Assembly (NCBI GenBank): GCA_963580285.1
Contig: OY757014.1
Location: 19,012,088-19,076,087 of the forward strand
From: Lucinisca nassula
Taxonomy: Eukaryota > Mollusca > Bivalvia > Lucinida > Lucinidae
Length of the DNA: 64,000 nt
Direction of reading: 5' to 3'
Of the stretch, positions 19,617-28,376 are shown one piece after another (position 1 is the first letter of the stretch; each line of letters begins with the position of its first letter). Below the pieces are notes generated by a model that made no database searches, was not told the origin of the DNA, and worked only from the letters and a program-made list of their open reading frames with translations. The translations under genes and the position numbers were made by a program.

Positions 19617-20714
19617 ATGGCAGAAAAAGAAGTGCAGAATAGTAAGAATGCTAACATGTGTGGGGACAACGAGAGTTTGCCCCAGGGTTTGAACACTAGA
19701 CCTATCTCAGGTAAACAACCTGTGAAACCTGGAAACTCTCAAAATGTAAAAACAACCAAATCGTCAACTTCGTCGACCACAACGGCGGCGAGCGGTATGA
19801 CAAAAGAGGTACTTCTTATTCTTCAAGAAATGAACCAAAAGCTTAACGCTCAGTCAGAGCGACTTGAGAAACAAGAAGAAAGACTAGAATCATTCACCCA
19901 ATGGCAAGACTATGATTATGGTGATGATTGCCATTTCATAGATGACACTGATTTCAGTCAGAGTGATGTTGCTTCTGGTTCAACTGCTAGGGGGGAGGAC
20001 GTTTCGGATCCTCATGGTCACTCAAACGTATTCAAAACCCTCAAGAATAAGTTCCAACAAGTTGACATGGTGGATGGTGTTGTGAACGACGATCTAGCAG
20101 ATTTTGTAAACGCGTCATTCAAGAATGGTTTGTCTGACGAAAAGAAGAATGAACTGTTGAAAGACATTCATCGTCCAGCAAACACTGAAGCATTGGTCAA
20201 GACCCGAGTCAACCAAGGCATTTGGAGGTTGCTCAAACCCAGTACTCAGTATGAGGACAGTAACATGCAGCAAATTCAAGACCTTATTGTGAAGGCTACT
20301 GCGAACATTGTGAAATTGACACACAAGAATGCTGCAACTCAAGATAGTGAAGACTTTGATCGGGCTACTGATGTGATTGCCTTATTAGGACAAGCCAACA
20401 AGCAGATTAATCTGAGAAGAAAAGAAATGCATAAATCCGACTTGGACCCCAAATATCATTATCTTGCTTCTGCATCTTTTCCTTTCACTGAGTACCTGTA
20501 TGGTGAAGATACAGATGTCAACAAGAACATCAAGGACATCAGTGACCTGAACAAACTAGGACGCACCATGGGCCGAGGGTACCAAAGAGGTTCCTTCCGC
20601 GGTCGCCGTCCACATCCCTACAACCGTGGCCGAGGGAGAGGTTTCCGAGGCAGAGGCCAACAGCCCTCAAACACAGCGCCGCCAAAAAACCTGAAACCGG
20701 CGCCCAAGAAGTAG
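19617..20714 (+). CDS. DIRS Gag-like protein
   Basis: A 365-residue ORF. The first ATG at 19617 (context AAAAATGG) is chosen; the open frame extends slightly upstream through a TTG. The N-terminus is rich in Ser/Thr/Asn, followed by a short heptad-like helix at about residues 60-90 (LLILQEMNQKLNAQSERLEK). The middle is conserved-looking and acidic. The C-terminus is an Arg/Gly domain (RGYQRGSFRGRRPHPYNRGR) that should bind RNA. There is no zinc knuckle. Its likely role is packaging element RNA in a cytoplasmic particle. The last codons overlap the RT frame and contain a slippery heptamer at 20684-20690. Function is inferred from position and composition, since DIRS Gag proteins diverge quickly. 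Confidence 0.85.
   Translation: MAEKEVQNSKNANMCGDNESLPQGLNTRPISGKQPVKPGNSQNVKTTKSSTSSTTTAASGMTKEVLLILQEMNQKLNAQSERLEKQEERLESFTQWQDYDYGDDCHFIDDTDFSQSDVASGSTARGEDVSDPHGHSNVFKTLKNKFQQVDMVDGVVNDDLADFVNASFKNGLSDEKKNELLKDIHRPANTEALVKTRVNQGIWRLLKPSTQYEDSNMQQIQDLIVKATANIVKLTHKNAATQDSEDFDRATDVIALLGQANKQINLRRKEMHKSDLDPKYHYLASASFPFTEYLYGEDTDVNKNIKDISDLNKLGRTMGRGYQRGSFRGRRPHPYNRGRGRGFRGRGQQPSNTAPPKNLKPAPKK
20684..20690 (+). promoter_or_regulatory. Candidate -1 frameshift site A_AAA_AAC
   Basis: In the gag frame the codons are CCA AAA AAC, so the heptamer A AAA AAC is in the canonical X_XXY_YYZ phase. The RT frame is exactly -1 to gag, is open across the site, and has no ATG before its conserved N-terminal region. 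The gag stop is 21 bases downstream. The only downstream stem I can draw (AAGTAGACCAG with CTGGTAGACTT) starts 18 bases away and has an internal mismatch, so the stimulator is uncertain. Confidence 0.6.
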
Positions 20715-22756
20715 ACCAGGTCAGTACAGCGTGTAGTTTTCAAGCTGGTAGACTTAAAGAGTATGTTGAAAATTGGAGGAAACTAACCAATGATGAAACT
20801 GTTTTGGATATTGTTCAACACTGTCACATTGAATTTTTGAAGGGATTCAACCCTGTAAAATCATTTTGCCAAGCAAGCAAATTTTCATCTCTTGAAAATG
20901 ATATCATTGATGCAGAAATTCAAAAATTATTGGACATGAAAGTCATTACTGAAGTTGAACATCATCCAAATGAGTTTATTTCTCCAATTTTCATCGTACC
21001 CAAGAAAAATGGTGAATATAGAATGATCTTAAATCTAAAAGAGTTAAATCAATACATAGAATATCACCATTTTAAGATGGATACATTTGAATCTGTTTTG
21101 AAACTAGTAAAACCAGGCAGTTATTTTGCATCAGTCGATTTGCGTCATGCTTACTATTCAGTACCTATTGCACCTGAAGATCGGGTCAAACTTCGATTTC
21201 AAAAGTCTGGAAAAGTCTATCAGTATGAAGCTTTAGCAAATGGTATTTCTTGTGCGCCAAGACAGTTCACACGCCTTATGAAACCTGTTTATGCATCTCT
21301 GCGTATGCTTGGACACACCAATTCAGGCTATATTGACGATTCTATTCTTGTAGCAGACACTTATTCTGAGTGTGAAAACAACGTGTCCGATACAGTAGAC
21401 CTTATGACCAATGTTGGTTTTATGATTCATGAAAAGAAATCGGTCTTAATTCCCACACGACAGATCACATTTTTAGGAAATCATATAGATTCAGAAAAAA
21501 TGATTGTTACGTTGCCTGAAGAAAAAGTCAGAAAAATTGTCCAAGAATGCTCAGACTTGTATAACAGGAGTTATGCAAAGATTGTACAAGTAGCTAGGGT
21601 TTTGGGTCTCTTGGTTTCCACCTTCTCAGCTGTTGAGTTTGCACGGTTGCATTACCGAGACACAGAAAGAGCCAAAATATTGGCTCTTCAAGAGAATAGA
21701 GCAGATTATGAATCTTCAATGTTTATCACTTCTAGTATAAAAGCAGAACTGAAGTGGTGGATTGATAATCTTGCACAGCAAAAACGTCATATTTGCCATG
21801 GCAACCCTAGCATTACCATTTTTTCGGATGCATCGAAATTAGGATGGGGAAGCACATGTGGCAATATTAAAATAGGTGGAAGGTGGAAAGACCAAGAGGC
21901 TCAAAATCATATCAACTACTTGGAACTGCTTGCTGTAAGCCATGCTGTAAAATCCTTTTGTAAAACAATGTCAAACTGTCACGTTCAAGTGAAATGTGAT
22001 AATCAGGTTTCTCAATTTTATGTTTCTCACATGGGAGGAAAGGTAGAGAAATTGAATTCCCTTGCTAAACATATATGGTTGTGGTGTAATGAGAGGAACA
22101 TTTGGCTTACAGCAACGTATGTACCCGGAACTAAAAATTTGGCAGATGAAAGTTCGCGAAAATTTAATGACAATGTAGAATGGATGTTAGATGAGCAATT
22201 GTTTTCTGAATTAACTGAATTGATGGGAAAACCAGACATTGATATGTTTGCATCCAGGTTGAATAAACAGTTGGATAGATATGTCGCCTGGATGCCAGAC
22301 CCTGAGGCTGAAGCTGTTGATGCTTTTGCCTTTGACTGGAAAGATATATTTATATATGCATTTCCTCCTTTCAGTCTCGTGAGTTCCGTCGTCAGGAAGA
22401 CGATTGCAGACGAAGCAGAGGTGCTCCTGGTGGCTCCTGTTTGGGTGACACAAAACTGGTATACAGCAGTTTTGGAGCTGTTGATAGACCACCCATTGAT
22501 CATCAAAGTGAAACAGAACACTCTCAGAATCCAAGGATCGAACAAGGTTCATCCTCTTGTGAATCGACTACATCTGATGGTATGTCGTATATCAGGAAAT
22601 CGTTTGAAAGCAGAGAACTTTCGGAAAAATCTGTTGAAATCCTCATGGCGTCGTGGAGACGATCCACTCAAAAGCAATATTCATCCTACATCAGGAAATG
22701 GGTTTTCTTCTGTGGTGAAAGGAAAACAGATATTTTTCAAACCCCTATTGAACTAG
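20690..22756 (+). CDS. DIRS reverse transcriptase / RNase H / methyltransferase-like polyprotein
   Basis: Counting from the presumed frameshift point, this region is 688 residues. It starts with a DIRS-type lead-in (GRLKEYVENWRKLTND, all upstream of any in-frame ATG). RT motifs: FIVPKKNGEYRMILNLKELN (about 101-120), catalytic Asp in VDLRHAYYSVP (150) and YIDD (214-217). RNase H residues: FSDASKLGWGS (D380), YLELLA (E412), KCDN (D437) and LADESSR (D486). Near 516-562, DIDMFASRLNKQ...YAFPPFS resembles the Dam-like methyltransferase domain of DIRS polyproteins, in degenerate form; this last assignment is tentative. It makes element cDNA from the RNA. There are no stops or frameshifts. The end overlaps the recombinase ORF in a different frame. 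Confidence 0.92.
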   Translation, partial: PETGAQEVDQVSTACSFQAGRLKEYVENWRKLTNDETVLDIVQHCHIEFLKGFNPVKSFCQASKFSSLENDIIDAEIQKLLDMKVITEVEHHPNEFISPIFIVPKKNGEYRMILNLKELNQYIEYHHFKMDTFESVLKLVKPGSYFASVDLRHAYYSVPIAPEDRVKLRFQKSGKVYQYEALANGISCAPRQFTRLMKPVYASLRMLGHTNSGYIDDSILVADTYSECENNVSDTVDLMTNVGFMIHEKKSVLIPTRQITFLGNHIDSEKMIVTLPEEKVRKIVQECSDLYNRSYAKIVQVARVLGLLVSTFSAVEFARLHYRDTERAKILALQENRADYESSMFITSSIKAELKWWIDNLAQQKRHICHGNPSITIFSDASKLGWGSTCGNIKIGGRWKDQEAQNHINYLELLAVSHAVKSFCKTMSNCHVQVKCDNQVSQFYVSHMGGKVEKLNSLAKHIWLWCNERNIWLTATYVPGTKNLADESSRKFNDNVEWMLDEQLFSELTELMGKPDIDMFASRLNKQLDRYVAWMPDPEAEAVDAFAFDWKDIFIYAFPPFSLVSSVVRKTIADEAEVLLVAPVWVTQNWYTAVLELLIDHPLIIKVKQNTLRIQGSNKVHPLVNRLHLMVCRISGNRLKAENFRKNLLKSSWRRGDDPLKSNIHPTSGNGFSSVVKGKQIFFKPLLN

Positions 22757-23556
22757 TTATTGAATTTCTCACAGAACTTTTCAATCAGGGATACAGTTAT
22801 GAAACTTTGAATTCTGCTCGTAGTGCTCTATCAGTTTTAGGTAATTCACAAGACGGTTATACTGTAGGTTCACATCCTCTTGTGGTAAGGTATATGTCTG
22901 GAGTGTTTAACTTAAGACCTACGAAACCGAAATATCGGGAGTTTTGGGACGTGTCAAAACTTTTGTGTCACTTGAAGACGATGCCACCAGATAGTGTTTT
23001 AAGTCTGAAGTTGTTGAGCTATAAGTTAGCTACTTTGATTGTATTGACTCAGGCAAGTCAATCACATTCTGTAAGTTTATTAACTTTAGACGGAATGAAG
23101 AAAAATGATGATACATTTACTTTGTATTATAGTGGGTTATTGAAACAATGTCGGAAAGGAAAGCCGAACCCAGTTGTAATATTGAAAAAGTATACTCCCG
23201 ACAGGAGATTGTGTGTATATAGTGTTTTAGAAGAATATATTTCGCGGACAGAGAGTTTGCGTGGGCAAGAAAAACAACTTTTTATCAGCTACATCAAACC
23301 ATACAAACTAGTAGTATCCACAACAATAAGTAGATGGGTGAAGTGTGTCATGAGAGATTCTGGCATCAATGTAGACAAGTACAAGACTCATAGCACTCGA
23401 GGTGCTGTTGCTTCAAAAGCGAAACAAAGTGGAGTTCCACTACAGGAGATTTTGAAAGTGGCTGGATGGGCGTCTGATAGGACATTTGCCCAGTTTTATG
23501 ACAAACCTCTTCATTGTGAGACCCAAGAGTCCTTTGATTCTGCTGTGCTGCAGTAG
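22582..23556 (+). CDS. DIRS tyrosine recombinase (first catalytic Arg replaced by Gln)
   Basis: The frame is open from 22441; the first ATG is at 22582, giving 324 residues and a 175 bp overlap with the RT ORF. The true start is uncertain. Tyrosine recombinases join circular element DNA to the target with the catalytic set R-H-R-(H/W)-Y. Seen here, counting from the ATG: H270 and R273 in HSTRGA, W296 in AGWASDR and the nucleophile Y306 in FAQFYDKP. By alignment with remembered DIRS motifs, the first Arg position is Q160 in LTQASQSHSVSLLTL (codon CAA at 23059-23061). CGA to CAA is a one-base, CpG-type change. If correct, this protein may be inactive. All else looks intact. Confidence 0.88.
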   Translation: MSYIRKSFESRELSEKSVEILMASWRRSTQKQYSSYIRKWVFFCGERKTDIFQTPIELVIEFLTELFNQGYSYETLNSARSALSVLGNSQDGYTVGSHPLVVRYMSGVFNLRPTKPKYREFWDVSKLLCHLKTMPPDSVLSLKLLSYKLATLIVLTQASQSHSVSLLTLDGMKKNDDTFTLYYSGLLKQCRKGKPNPVVILKKYTPDRRLCVYSVLEEYISRTESLRGQEKQLFISYIKPYKLVVSTTISRWVKCVMRDSGINVDKYKTHSTRGAVASKAKQSGVPLQEILKVAGWASDRTFAQFYDKPLHCETQESFDSAVLQ

Positions 23557-23637
23557 AGGATCACCATATTTAAGGTAAAACATTAGTTTTTTATTTTAAG
23601 GGACTCGTAGCATAAAACCTATGCCCTTGTGTTGAAG
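23557..23637 (+). other. DIRS 3' untranslated segment
   Basis: Short AT-rich spacer between the recombinase stop and the internal complementary region. No motif recognised. Confidence 0.6.
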
Positions 23638-23760
23638 TCTCATTTGATTACGGAAGTTGTATGACGTAGTAGAATTTCCCCAAACAAACAAATTCTTACC
23701 TTAAGGATGACGTTTGTTTGGAATTCTACGTAGTCATATAACAACTGGAGGGATCAAATG
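23638..23760 (+). repeat. DIRS internal complementary region (123 bp)
   Basis: Bases 23638-23672 are the exact reverse complement of the left end (19274-19308). Bases 23678-23760 are the exact reverse complement of the right end (23903-23985). AATTT at 23673-23677 sits at the joint and is the AAATT core. So this region holds the sequence of the circle junction, as in the known DIRS model where it templates completion of the cDNA ends. Confidence 0.95.
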
Positions 23761-23868
23761 CCCTCCCACACCACCCTGTGTGGTGCATATACAAAAATCT
23801 TATGTTATCTGCAAACATATGATTTGATCCTTTCATAGGACATAGTTTTTATTAATTATGTGTTCAAG

Positions 23869-23985
23869 ACTGAATTATACCGGCACGGTCCACTGCGCAT
23901 CTCATTTGATCCCTCCAGTTGTTATATGACTACGTAGAATTCCAAACAAACGTCATCCTTAAGGTAAGAATTTGTTTGTTTGGGG
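23869..23985 (+). repeat. DIRS right terminal repeat with extension
   Basis: Bases 23869-23910 match the left end as a 42 bp perfect inverted repeat. A 75 bp extension (CCCTCCAGTTGTTATATGAC to GTTTGGGG) is unique to the right end and the internal complementary region, as DIRS structure predicts. Confidence 0.93.
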
Positions 23986-23990
23986 AAATT

Positions 23991-24350
23991 ATCTGGAATG
24001 TCACTCCCTAGTTTGCTTTCACTAATACCTAGCATACAAATATTATTCTCATTTGAGTGAAGAATAAGCTTAAGCTGGTCAACTTTCTCACCACTTCTGA
24101 TACCCTGTACATTTAGATGACCGATTCGCAAGCCTCTACCTCTCAATCTTAAATTTATTAAATCGTTTTGGGCCAGCAAGGGAGAAACATTTATTTCATG
24201 TACAGAAGATGATGTAGTTGGATAATTATATACACAGTCAACAGAATTTGTATCACTTTCAACAAAAGTGTCACATTCATAAATTTCTCTGTATGAGCTC
24301 CTAATTTCAGTACCTGTACTGAAGTTGTTTTTTGAGGATCCTTCCATCAT
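23991..24350 (-). pseudogene. LINE ORF2, N-terminal 120 codons (start of endonuclease)
   Basis: The minus-strand frame begins with ATG ATG at 24350; it is open back to a TAG at 24420-24422. After a Ser/Thr-rich leader comes the start of an exonuclease-endonuclease-phosphatase domain: RIGHLNVQGIRS (metal-binding Asn) and GISESKLGSDIP (metal-binding Glu). The frame reaches the DIRS junction on a codon boundary and lines up with the frame that continues at 19273. Beyond the junction, translation into the DIRS element gives a false tail and stops at 23922. Confidence 0.88.
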
Positions 24351-24527
24351 GAGGTACTGGGTTCCATTCCCACTAACATCAAGTGTTGTTTCCTTGAGCC
24401 CACTACTTAGTGCTGTTTTCTACCCAGGAAAAAGAGGGCCACATGAAAAATGAGTACTAGTTTATTAAATGTGTTACTCTATATAAATAAAGTTGATTAT
24501 AATTATTATAATTATTAATGTTTAACA

Positions 24528-24568
24528 GTGTTGATGGGGACATTAAACCTCAAATCAAACAAACAATG
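24528..24568 (+). mobile_element. SINE B 3' end fragment
   Basis: ACAGTGTTGATGGGGACATT followed by AAACCTCAAATCAAACAAAC; 41 bp only. Confidence 0.6.
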
Positions 24569-24605
24569 TTATTCAGATGAAGTAGTCTCCTATATGGATC
24601 TACAC

Positions 24606-25442
24606 ATTACGAAAACATGCCTATACAAAATACATTGTAAACTATACCACCGAAAAAACGAACATTTTAAGATGAACAAGATGTGTTTGTGAAACACGAA
24701 AATGTCCCCGGCATGGTCCTTTTTTTTCAAAGTTGGTCACAGTTCAGGGTCATGGTCAAAAGTCATGATTTTTTGTTTGAGTGGGAAGCCCTTGACACAA
24801 GGAACCAAATATGAAGGCTCTATCTTAAACAGTTCAAAAGTTATGAACAATAATATATTTTTCTTTAAAGTACATCATAGGTCAAGGTCACAGGTCAAAT
24901 ATTTTTGCATGAATGTAAACATCTTGTCACAAGGAACCTACATGCTAAATATGAAGGCTCTATCTTAAATGGTTCAAAAGTTATGAACAATTTTATTTTT
25001 TCTTTTAAGTAGGTCAAAGGTCAAGAGTATGGTCAAAACTTTTTTCATGAATGTAAAGCTCTTATCACAGGGAACCTACATGCCAAATATGAAGGCTCTA
25101 TCCCAAACGGTTCGAAAGTTATGACCAAAATGTGATATTTTTCTTTTAAGTAGGTCAAAGGTCAAGGTCACAGGTCAAATTTTTTGCATGACTGTAAAGC
25201 TCTTGTCACAAGAAACCTCCATGCCAAATATGAATGTCTATCTCGAACGGTTCAAAAGTTATGTCCAACATTAAAGTTGTCCACGTACCGGGGACATAAA
25301 AATTGAGATATTTTTCTTATTTCTGCTCAAAATATAGATTTTGGGTACTCTTTTGAACTGCCTCATCGAGGCAGTTCTAACAAGAAACAGATGAGGCAGT
25401 TCTAATAAGTACCCACAATCTATATTTTGGACCAGAAATAAG
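24606..25442. mobile_element. MITE Q split by a pearl-like element
   Basis: The Q left part (ATTACGAAAACATGCCTATA to TTTTAAGATGAA) is separated from the right part (AATTGAGATATTTTTCTTAT to GGACCAGAAATAAGAAC). In the intact Q consensus these are adjacent. A second partial palindrome arm duplication (CAAGAAACAGATGAGGCAG) sits near 25380. Confidence 0.75.
24675..25298. mobile_element. Pearl-like element (GTGTTTGTGAAACAC end) with AGGTCA arrays
   Basis: The 5' end carries the hairpin GTGTTTGTGAAACAC followed by TGTCCCCGG. The 3' end reads CCACGTACCGGGGACATAAA. The interior has four ~120-130 bp units with ACATGCCAAATATGAAGGCT and repeated AGGTCA. The same element lies in a different MITE at 58385-59350. 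Confidence 0.75.
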
Positions 25443-26335
25443 AACAAGAGGGCCATGATGGCCCTGGATCGCTCACCTGATCCATACCACAGAAATGAAA
25501 TGGTAGGTAATATAGTAAGGGCCTTGTCAGAAGGAACATAGATGCCAAATATGAAGGCTCTATCTCAAATGGTTCAAAATTTATGATAAAGTAGGTCAAA
25601 GGTCAATGTCACAGGTCAAACTTTTTGTATGGATGTGAAGCACTCGTCACATCGAAAATACATGCTAAATATGAAGGCTCTATCTCAAAAGTTATGATTA
25701 AGTAGGTCACAGATCAAGGTCAAGGTCACAGGTCAATTTTTTTGCATGAGTGGGAAGACCTTGTCACAAGGAACCTACATGCCAAATATGAAGATGCTAC
25801 CTTAAATACTTAAAAAGTTATGACAAAAATGGTCAAAGGTCAAGGTCACAGGTCAAAAGTTTTGTATGGGTGGGAAGCCAAAATTTTGTCAAAGTAGGTC
25901 AAAGATAAAGGTCACAGGTCGAAATGTTTGTATGGATGGGAGGCCCTTGCCAGAAGGAACATACATGCCAAATATGAAGGCTCTATCTCAAATGGTTCAA
26001 AAGCTATGATAAAGTAGGTCAGAGGGGAATGTCACAGGTCAAAATGTTTGTATGGGTGGGAAAAACTCGTCACAAGGAACATACATGCAAAATATGAACA
26101 TACATGCAAAATATGAAGGCTCTATCTCAAATGGTTAAAAAAAGTATGATAAAGTAGATCACAGGTCAAGGTCACAGGTTATTTTTTTGTATGACTGGGA
26201 AGCCCTTGTCACAAGGACCCTACATCCCAAATATGAAGGCTCACAGACCCACAGACTGACAGACACTTGACTCTGACACGAAAACAATCTACCAGATTTT
26301 TCTTCAAAAAAGCGGGTACAATAAAAATACAGACA
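25443..26335. mobile_element. Pearl-like element with ~100-130 bp tandem units
   Basis: It starts ACAAGAGGGCCATGATGGCC (hairpin GGGCCATGATGGCCC), then GGATCGCTCACCTG. About seven irregular units contain TATGGATGGGAGGCCCTTGC and AAGGCTCTATCTCAAATGG. The end resembles the other members (CAGACTGACAGACACTTGAC, TTTTTCTTCAAAAAAGCGGG). Confidence 0.7.
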
Positions 26336-26368
26336 GCTAACCCCACACTAATATAGATAACTTGATAA

Positions 26369-26609
26369 TTTTTTTTTTTTATTTTGGTTTTTGGTTTTAC
26401 GGCCCTTTCAAGATTATTTCACTCATATCGAGCCGATTGTTAATTAGAGGTGGGCGAAAACTGGAGTACCCTGTTAAAAAAAAAAACATCTGACCTTCCA
26501 TTGCAGAACTTGGCGTCTCACATGTGACCCGAGCCAGGCTCGAACAACAGCGGTGAGAGACCTAATGATTAAGAGTCAGCGCTCTTAACCACTAGGCCAC
26601 GGAGGCCCG
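26369..26609 (-). mobile_element. SINE A, full length, 11 bp TSD
   Basis: The TSD is TAACTTGATAA at 26358-26368 and 26610-26620. The head, central and tail parts are all present, with a short A-run expansion in the centre (GTTAAAAAAAAAAACATC). Confidence 0.9.
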
Positions 26610-26779
26610 TAACTTGATAAATACCTATTCTGTTACGTTATGGCACAAGCTCTGTAGCACAATTTCCAATATAGCTTACTCTGGGCATTGGGCCCCAATT
26701 TTTTTCTCAAACCAACCTTTAATAAGCACGAGAATCTTCTAAGAAGAAAATTTCCAGCAGACTTTTAACTGCAGTAATC

Positions 26780-28071
26780 ATTCGAGGGTTGGCTGAAAAG
26801 TTCTGAGCAAGAAGCAGGCATCGAACAGCCATGAAATTTTGTACTCATTAAATCCAAACCTTTATTACTTGATTTGACTCAAATGAGTTCAAGTTTACCT
26901 GCAATAACGTAGAAATTCTAGACTTTGAAAATTGATACTAGCACGTTTTTGAGAAAATGGACAAAATCTGGCATCGTGGTGTCATCACGTACCTCCATAA
27001 AAAGGGGTTAGCTCCTAAGGACATTCATGCCGATATGGTTGCTACATTAGGGGATGATGCTCCTTCGTATGCAACCGTGAAAAGGTAGGCAGCAAATTTT
27101 AAGATGGGCAAGGACAGCCTTGAAGATGATGACCGTGTGGACGACCCACAACGGCAACAACGGAGGAACCATCAGCCAAGTGCACAGGGCCGTGATGAAT
27201 GACAGGCATTTAACTGTGAATCAGTTAGCTAACACTGTTGGCATCTCCCGTGAACCAGCAGAGAACATTTTACACTGTGAATTAGGAATGTTGAAGGTTT
27301 CCGCCAGATGGATGCCATGGCTTTTGACGCCTGACCAAAAGTTGACCAGACTGAACCTGTCACAAGCCAACTTGGCTATTTTTGAAGCAGACCAAGATGG
27401 TTTTCTTGACTGTTTTGTCACTCAGGATGAGTGTTGGGTTCATCACTTTGAGCCAGAGACCAAAAGACAATCCATGCAATGGAAGCACTCTGGCTCACCC
27501 CCTCCAAAGAAGGCAAAGGCCATCTCCTCTGCAAGGAAGGTGATGGCATTAGTGTTCTGGAATGCCAGGGGTATAATATTAATAGATTACCTTCAAAAGG
27601 GCAGAACAATTAATGGGGAGTATTATGCAGATCTGCTAAAACAATTGTGATAAGCAATTAAGGCTAAACAACCCGGAAAATTGACAAAAGGGGTCTTGTT
27701 CCATCAGGACAATGCGCCTGCTCATAAATCGGTTGTCGCAATGGCTGCTGTGCATGACTGTGGCTTCACACTTGTCGATCACCCTCCGTATTCACCTGAT
27801 CTAGCTCCATCAGATTATTTCCTGTTTCCAAACATGAAAAAGCACTTGGCTGGGCAGCATTATTGGTCAGACGAGGAGGTGATAACTGCTGTGGAGGAGT
27901 TTTTCAGGGACCAAGATGAGACCTTCCATACCACTGGGATCCAAGGACTCCAGCATCGCTGGAGGAAGTGTGTGGACAGGAAGGGAGACTATGTTGAAAA
28001 ATATGGTACTTTCATCATGGACAAACCATTGGATCTTGGTCAGGCTCAGAACTTTTCAGCCTACCCTCATA
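26780..28071 (+). mobile_element. mariner (DD34D) DNA transposon, degenerate
   Basis: Inverted terminal repeats of about 29 bp: left GAGGGTTGGCTGAAAAGTTC (26785-26804) and the right end at 28043-28071, reverse complement GAGGGTAGGCTGAAAAGTTC. TA lies at or near the ends. A transposase remnant fills the interior. At about 1.29 kb it has the length usual for mariner. Confidence 0.9.
26957..28033 (+). pseudogene. mariner transposase, inactivated
   Basis: Mariner transposases cut and paste the element at TA sites. From the ATG at 26957 (MDKIWHRGVITYLHKKGLAP) the frame runs through a helix-turn-helix region until TAG at 27086-27088, in a place where mariner proteins have Trp (VKRWAA-type). A frameshift follows at about 27130-27165; the frame resumes at VHRAVMNDRHLTVNQLANTV. 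The first catalytic Asp is in TQDECWVHHFEPE, the second in FHQDNAPAH and the third in SPDLAPSDY, with 34 residues between the last two (DD34D). Tandem TGA TAA stops at 27648-27653 lie just before the second Asp. So catalytic residues survive but the gene is dead. Confidence 0.9.
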
Positions 28072-28376
28072 TAAACTTCTTTTCATCTTTATTTAAGACA
28101 GTGAGGTACTCATTTGCTTGCCATCATTGTCCACAAATATGTCAGCATACCTTTAAAGCAGCAATTCAGGACATTGTTGCAGAGGATGTTTATGGTCCCA
28201 GAACAGCCAAACTGTGGAAAAACCGATTTTCTAGAACCACATATAGTAGAAAGTTGGTTTTAATACAGCTAAGACAGCAACTGGTAAAAATATATATTCA
28301 AGATGTTTGCGGTAAAAATCATGCAAACACCATGTGGGCTAGGATAAAGTATGTGTCTGTGTTGGACAAACAGCTA

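Larger units (their letters stand above)
19274..23990 (+). mobile_element. Complete DIRS-type tyrosine-recombinase retrotransposon
   Basis: This 4.7 kb plus-strand element has three overlapping ORFs (gag, RT/RNase H/MT-like, tyrosine recombinase), no integrase and no LTRs. Its ends are inverted, and an internal complementary region matches both termini. That combination defines DIRS elements, which integrate as circles by recombination. It lies within the endonuclease region of a LINE. AAATT is found at both junctions (19269-19273 and 23986-23990) and once at the matching position in the internal region (23673-23677 as AATTT). No longer target duplication exists. Confidence 0.93.
16100..24440 (-). 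mobile_element. CR1/Jockey-group LINE, split by a DIRS element at 19274-23990
   Basis: The minus-strand element is made of 24440-23991 joined to 19273-16100. It encodes an apurinic-type endonuclease and a reverse transcriptase. Its 3' end is a TGAAATAAAGACTTTATT motif followed by (ATT)n, seen at 16098-16130 as (ATA)n on the plus strand. The 5' end is cut at about 24420-24440, just above an in-frame TAG at 24420-24422. No target duplication was found, so the original ends may be altered. The GAGT microsatellite lies in its 3' UTR. Confidence 0.8.

Noticed and set aside
22027..22552. Long antisense frames opposite the DIRS RT ORF
   Set aside because: They are shadows of a well supported coding strand and show no family motifs.
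22582..22756. Second slippery site to express the recombinase from the RT frame
   Set aside because: The recombinase frame is again -1, but I found no X_XXY_YYZ heptamer in phase in the overlap; an ATG at 22582 is sufficient.
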